Source: JAQGMJ01 sp036271855
Lineage (GTDB): Bacteria > Pseudomonadota > Gammaproteobacteria > Burkholderiales > JAEUOS01
Length of the DNA stretch: 6,985 bases
Assembly: GCA_036271855.1 (NCBI GenBank)
Contig: DATAZV010000263.1
Location: forward strand, 1 to 6,985
Direction: 5' to 3'
The position numbers were made by a program, and so were the translations under genes. Numbering within the stretch: the first letter of the stretch is position 1; each line of letters opens with the position of its first letter. The notes under the pieces are model-generated. The model did not search any database and was not told where the DNA came from. It saw only the letters and a program-made list of their open reading frames with translations. This document shows, piece after piece, positions 3,996 through 6,985 of this stretch.

Positions 3996-6266
3996 TCAGT
4001 TTTTCATTCGCGAGATACGGACGACTTCCTGCAAACGCCGCAGGTTGCGCATCACGCGCGCCAGATGCGCGCGGTCCTGCACCTGGATCGAGAACTCCAT
4101 GGTCGCGTAATTACCCGTTTCATCGTCCTCGGTATGCACGTTGGTGATGTTGGTGTCGGCCGCGGTAATCTCGGCGGCCACCTTGGCCAGGATACCGCGG
4201 CCGTTGGTGGTGATGACGCGGATGGCCACGCCGAAGCTCTTTTCCGGTTCCGGGTCCCACTCCACGTCGACCCAGTTGTCGGGCTCCTTGCGGCGCGCCT
4301 TGGCGATGGTCTTGCAGTCGTGGGTGTGCACCACCAGGCCCTGGCCCTTGCTGATGTGGCCGATGATCGGGTCGCCGGGAATCGGGTCGCAGCAGGGTGC
4401 CAGCTGCACCGCCATGCCGTCGGAGCCGCGGATGGTCACCGGCGCCGAGCGCATGTCGCTGCCGGCCTCGGCCTCCAGGCCGCCGCCGCCGGCCGCCAGG
4501 CGCCGCGCCACCACCGCCGCCAGGCGCTTGCCCAGGCCGATGTCGGCCAGCAGTTCCTGGCGCGACTTCACGCTGCTGTCCTTGAACAGGCGCTCCCAGC
4601 GTGCCGAATCCAGCTCCGCATGCTCCGCGCCCAGCGCGCGCAGGGCCTGGCCCAGCAGGCGCTCGCCCAGGGCCACCGACTCCTCGTAGCGCATGGTCTT
4701 CATGAAGTGGCGGATATGCGCGCGCGCCTTGCCGGTCTTCACAAACCCCAGCCAGGCCGGATTGGGCTGCGAATCCGGCGCCGTCTCGATTTCCACCAGG
4801 TCGCCGTTTTTCAGTTCGGTGCGCAGCGGCATCGGCTCATGGTTGATGCGCGCGCCGATACAGGCATCGCCCACGCCGGTGTGCACCGCGTAGGCGAAGT
4901 CCACGGCGGTGGCCCCGCGCGGCATCGCCATGATGCGGCCCTTGGGAGTGAAAACATACACCTCGTCGGGAAACAGGTCGACCTTGACGTGCTCCAGGAA
5001 CTCGGCCGGGTCGCCGGAGTTCTGCTGGATATCGAGCAGCGACTGCAGCCACTTGTGGGTCTTTTTCTGCACGTCGGAGAGCGCCGCATCATCGCTCTTG
5101 TACAGCCAGTGCGCCGCCACCCCGGCTTCGGCCACCCGGTGCATGTCGGCGGTGCGGATCTGCACTTCCACCGGCGTGCCGTAGGGGCCGATCAGGGAGG
5201 TGTGCAGCGACTGGTAGCCGTTCACCTTGGGGATGGCGATGTAGTCCTTGAACTTGCCGGGCACCGGCTTGTAAAGCGCATGCAGCGCGCCCAGCGCCAG
5301 ATAGCAGGAAGGCACGTCCTTCACCACCACGCGAAAACCGTAGACGTCGAGCACTTGCGAGAACGACAGGTGCTTTTCCACCATCTTGCGGTAGATGCCG
5401 TAGACGTGCTTTTCGCGCCCGAACACCTGGGCGATGATGCCGGCCTCCGGCAGGGTCTTTTGCACCGCCTCGAGGATCTTGTTGACACCTTCGCGGCGGT
5501 TGCCGCGCGCCGACTTGATCGCCTTGGAGATGACGGCGAAGCGGTGCGGATACAGGTTGGCGAAACTCAGGTCCTGCAGCTCGCGGTATACCTGGTTCAG
5601 CCCCAGGCGGTGGGCGATGGGCGCGTAGATTTCCAGCGTCTCGCGGGCGATGCGCCGGCGCTTGTCGGGCCGCAGACTGCCGATGGTCCGCATGTTGTGC
5701 AGGCGGTCGGCGAGCTTCACCAGCATCACGCGCACGTCGCGCGCCATCGCCAGCAGCATCTTGCGGAAGTTTTCCGCCTGCGCGTCTTCGCGGCTTTCGA
5801 ACTCGATCTTGTCCAGCTTGGAAACGCCGTCGACCAGTTCGGCCACCGGCGCGCCGAACTTGGCGGCGATGATCTCCTTGGTGACCCCGGTGTCTTCCAC
5901 CACGTCGTGCAGCAGCGCCGCCATCAACGCCTGTACATCGAGCTTCCAGGAGGCGCAGATGCCGGCCACCGCCAGCGGGTGGGTAATGTACTCCTCGCCG
6001 GAGGCACGCATCTGCCCGGTGTGGGCTGTGTCGGAAAAGAGATAGGCCTCGCGGATACGTTCGACATCCGCCGGCTTGAGATAGGTGATCAGGCTGGCGG
6101 CGAAGGCGTCGTACTGCCCGGCCTTGGTCGACAGCTCGCCCTCGGGCAGGCTGCCCGGTGCGTCACGTTCGTTGGGATTGCGGCCCTTCGGGCCCAGGCG
6201 CTCGCGCGCCGTTTTCAGGTCGACAACCGACCCGCGTGCGGCGGAGGGATTAGCTGGGTTTCCCAT
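3996..6266 (-). CDS. spoT: Bifunctional (p)ppGpp synthetase/hydrolase SpoT (RelA/SpoT homologue)
   Basis: Makes and degrades the alarmone (p)ppGpp (ATP plus GDP/GTP; Mn-dependent pyrophosphohydrolysis), the centre of the stringent response. The 756 residues have the full long-RSH layout. The HD hydrolase domain (about 90-195) shows THP (H96), HDVVEDT (120-126) and ADRLHN (186-191), so hydrolysis looks intact. The synthetase domain (about 285-395) has GREKH, DVYGFR (D307), KFKDY (338-342), GYQSLHT (350-356) and EVQIRT (E367). The positively charged KFKD matches the RXKD-type motif of bifunctional enzymes, not the EXDD of RelA. A TGS domain is at about 434-495, a conserved-cysteine region at CC625-626 and HTHDC (647-651), and an ACT domain at about 678-754. 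About 50 residues precede the point where E. coli SpoT begins. The ATG at 6264-6266 follows GGAG at a 7-nt spacing. It lies 27 bp after rpoZ, probably last in the operon. Confidence 0.97.
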   Translation of the reverse strand: MGNPANPSAARGSVVDLKTARERLGPKGRNPNERDAPGSLPEGELSTKAGQYDAFAASLITYLKPADVERIREAYLFSDTAHTGQMRASGEEYITHPLAVAGICASWKLDVQALMAALLHDVVEDTGVTKEIIAAKFGAPVAELVDGVSKLDKIEFESREDAQAENFRKMLLAMARDVRVMLVKLADRLHNMRTIGSLRPDKRRRIARETLEIYAPIAHRLGLNQVYRELQDLSFANLYPHRFAVISKAIKSARGNRREGVNKILEAVQKTLPEAGIIAQVFGREKHVYGIYRKMVEKHLSFSQVLDVYGFRVVVKDVPSCYLALGALHALYKPVPGKFKDYIAIPKVNGYQSLHTSLIGPYGTPVEVQIRTADMHRVAEAGVAAHWLYKSDDAALSDVQKKTHKWLQSLLDIQQNSGDPAEFLEHVKVDLFPDEVYVFTPKGRIMAMPRGATAVDFAYAVHTGVGDACIGARINHEPMPLRTELKNGDLVEIETAPDSQPNPAWLGFVKTGKARAHIRHFMKTMRYEESVALGERLLGQALRALGAEHAELDSARWERLFKDSSVKSRQELLADIGLGKRLAAVVARRLAAGGGGLEAEAGSDMRSAPVTIRGSDGMAVQLAPCCDPIPGDPIIGHISKGQGLVVHTHDCKTIAKARRKEPDNWVDVEWDPEPEKSFGVAIRVITTNGRGILAKVAAEITAADTNITNVHTEDDETGNYATMEFSIQVQDRAHLARVMRNLRRLQEVVRISRMKN

Positions 6267-6293
6267 GGCTGATCTCCGCGCGCGCTCATGGCA

Positions 6294-6500
6294 TCAGCTT
6301 TGTACCCGCTTGAGCATTTCCAGGCCGACGTGGCCGGCGGCGATCTCGCGCAGCGCCATCACGGTGAACTTGTCGCGGCCGCCCTCGATCTTCGGCGTCG
6401 CTCCCTGGGCCAGCTGGCGGGCACGATAAGTTGCCGCCAGGGTCAGCTGAAAACGGTTGGGGATGCGATGCAGACAATCTTCGACGGTAATGCGAGCCAT
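6294..6500 (-). CDS. rpoZ: DNA-directed RNA polymerase omega subunit
   Basis: Small RNA polymerase subunit that chaperones and latches the beta-prime subunit; in proteobacteria it also contributes to a ppGpp-binding site on the enzyme. The 68-residue protein begins MARITVEDCL and carries the family motifs NRFQLTLAA (15-23), YRARQL (25-30) and KFTVMALREIAAG (44-56). It is shorter than E. coli omega (91 residues) because the variable C-terminal tail is missing, which is usual for betaproteobacteria. The ATG at 6498-6500 is fixed by homology; its upstream sequence lacks a clear Shine-Dalgarno, so translation may depend on coupling to gmk. It sits 50 bp after gmk and 27 bp before spoT on the same strand, the order also found in E. 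coli, tying it by position to ppGpp metabolism. Confidence 0.95.
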   Translation of the reverse strand: MARITVEDCLHRIPNRFQLTLAATYRARQLAQGATPKIEGGRDKFTVMALREIAAGHVGLEMLKRVQS

Positions 6501-6550
6501 GGTGGAATTTGCTTATGTAGCTTGCGGTTGCGGAAGGCGGCTTGACTGCC

Positions 6551-6985
6551 TTAGGGAATGATGCCGAGTTCGCCGAACAGGCGGGCTTCGCGCTCACCCA
6601 GTTGCACGATGCGCAAACGGGCTGCCGCGACCACGCAAGCAAGTTGCGCCAGCGCCTCGGAAAATACGGTGTTGATAATAGCATAGTCGAACCCCCGGGC
6701 CTGGCTCAGCTCCTGGTTGGCCGCCTGCATCCGCTGCGCGATTACCGCCTCGCTGTCGGTCCCACGCCCGCGCAGGCGCCGCTCCAGTTCGGCCAGCGAC
6801 GGCGGCAGGATGAAAATCGCCACCGCCGCGGGGAAAATCCGCTTCACCTGGGCCGCGCCCTGGCAGTCGATTTCCAGCACGATGTCGCGCCCGGCCTGCA
6901 TCTGCGCCTCGATCCAGGGTCTGGAAGTGCCGTAGAGGTTGCCGTGCACTTCCGCGTATTCGAGGAATTCGCCGCGGTCGCGCAT
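6551..6985 (-). CDS. gmk: Guanylate kinase Gmk, C-terminal part (N-terminus beyond right edge)
   Basis: Cytoplasmic kinase that phosphorylates GMP (and dGMP) to GDP with ATP, feeding GTP synthesis and indirectly the (p)ppGpp substrate pool. The 144 residues present align with E. coli Gmk from about residue 65. They contain the GMP-binding stretch FLEYAEVHGNLYGTSR, the IDCQGA segment (39-44 of the visible part), the strand IFILPPS (57-63), and the arginine-rich lid ERRLRGRGTDSE (68-79). The P-loop (GxxGxGKS) and roughly 64 N-terminal residues lie outside the window, so the methionine encoded at 6983-6985 is internal and not the start. The reading frame is intact to the TAA at 6551-6553. It is the first visible gene of the gmk-rpoZ-spoT operon. 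Confidence 0.95.
   Translation of the reverse strand: MRDRGEFLEYAEVHGNLYGTSRPWIEAQMQAGRDIVLEIDCQGAAQVKRIFPAAVAIFILPPSLAELERRLRGRGTDSEAVIAQRMQAANQELSQARGFDYAIINTVFSEALAQLACVVAAARLRIVQLGEREARLFGELGIIP

Noticed and set aside
4065..6272. 735-residue open frame on the plus strand opposite spoT as a protein-coding gene.
   Set aside because: It is in exact codon register with spoT, has no recognisable domain, is rich in His, Gly, Val and Leu as expected of such antisense frames, and is explained by avoidance of TTA, CTA and TCA codons in spoT.

Overview
The window is a GC-rich chromosomal segment of ordinary housekeeping genes, most likely from a betaproteobacterium (Rhodocyclales-like or a close relative). 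This rests on protein sequence character, strong G/C preference at third codon positions, the conserved gmk-rpoZ-spoT order, and a short 68-residue omega subunit. The exact taxon is inference.

Layout, left to right. (1) The 5' part of plsY (phospholipid synthesis, minus strand) runs off the left edge and is divergent from folB (folate synthesis, plus strand); their 48-bp spacer holds an inverted repeat whose arms each contain a -10-like hexamer. (2) folB converges with a minus-strand group transcribed ogt -> xerD -> ybaK: DNA alkylation repair, chromosome dimer resolution, and Cys-tRNA(Pro) editing. There are 125 bp between ogt and xerD, with a GC-rich hairpin, and 40 bp between xerD and ybaK. 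(3) ogt is divergent from qor, a zeta-crystallin-type NADPH:quinone oxidoreductase. The 113-bp spacer carries a good -10 for ogt overlapped by a 14-bp operator-like palindrome, plus a second GC-rich inverted repeat nearer qor. (4) qor converges with a minus-strand operon gmk -> rpoZ -> spoT. The 141-bp gap between qor and spoT holds three successive hairpins, one a perfect bidirectional terminator and one a clear terminator for spoT. (5) gmk lacks its N-terminal ATP-binding part because the window ends inside it.

How the genes work together: gmk, rpoZ and spoT form a classic stringent-response neighbourhood (GMP kinase supplying GDP/GTP, the omega subunit of RNA polymerase that helps form a ppGpp site in proteobacteria, and the bifunctional (p)ppGpp synthetase/hydrolase). 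The other genes have unrelated cellular roles and share only position.

I found no mobile elements, CRISPR arrays, tRNA or rRNA genes, phage genes, toxin-antitoxin pairs or disrupted genes. I see no evidence of an undescribed system. The points most worth a second look are regulatory: the palindrome on the ogt promoter, the inverted repeat between plsY and folB, and the triple hairpin cluster after spoT. There is no gene-free stretch longer than 300 bases.
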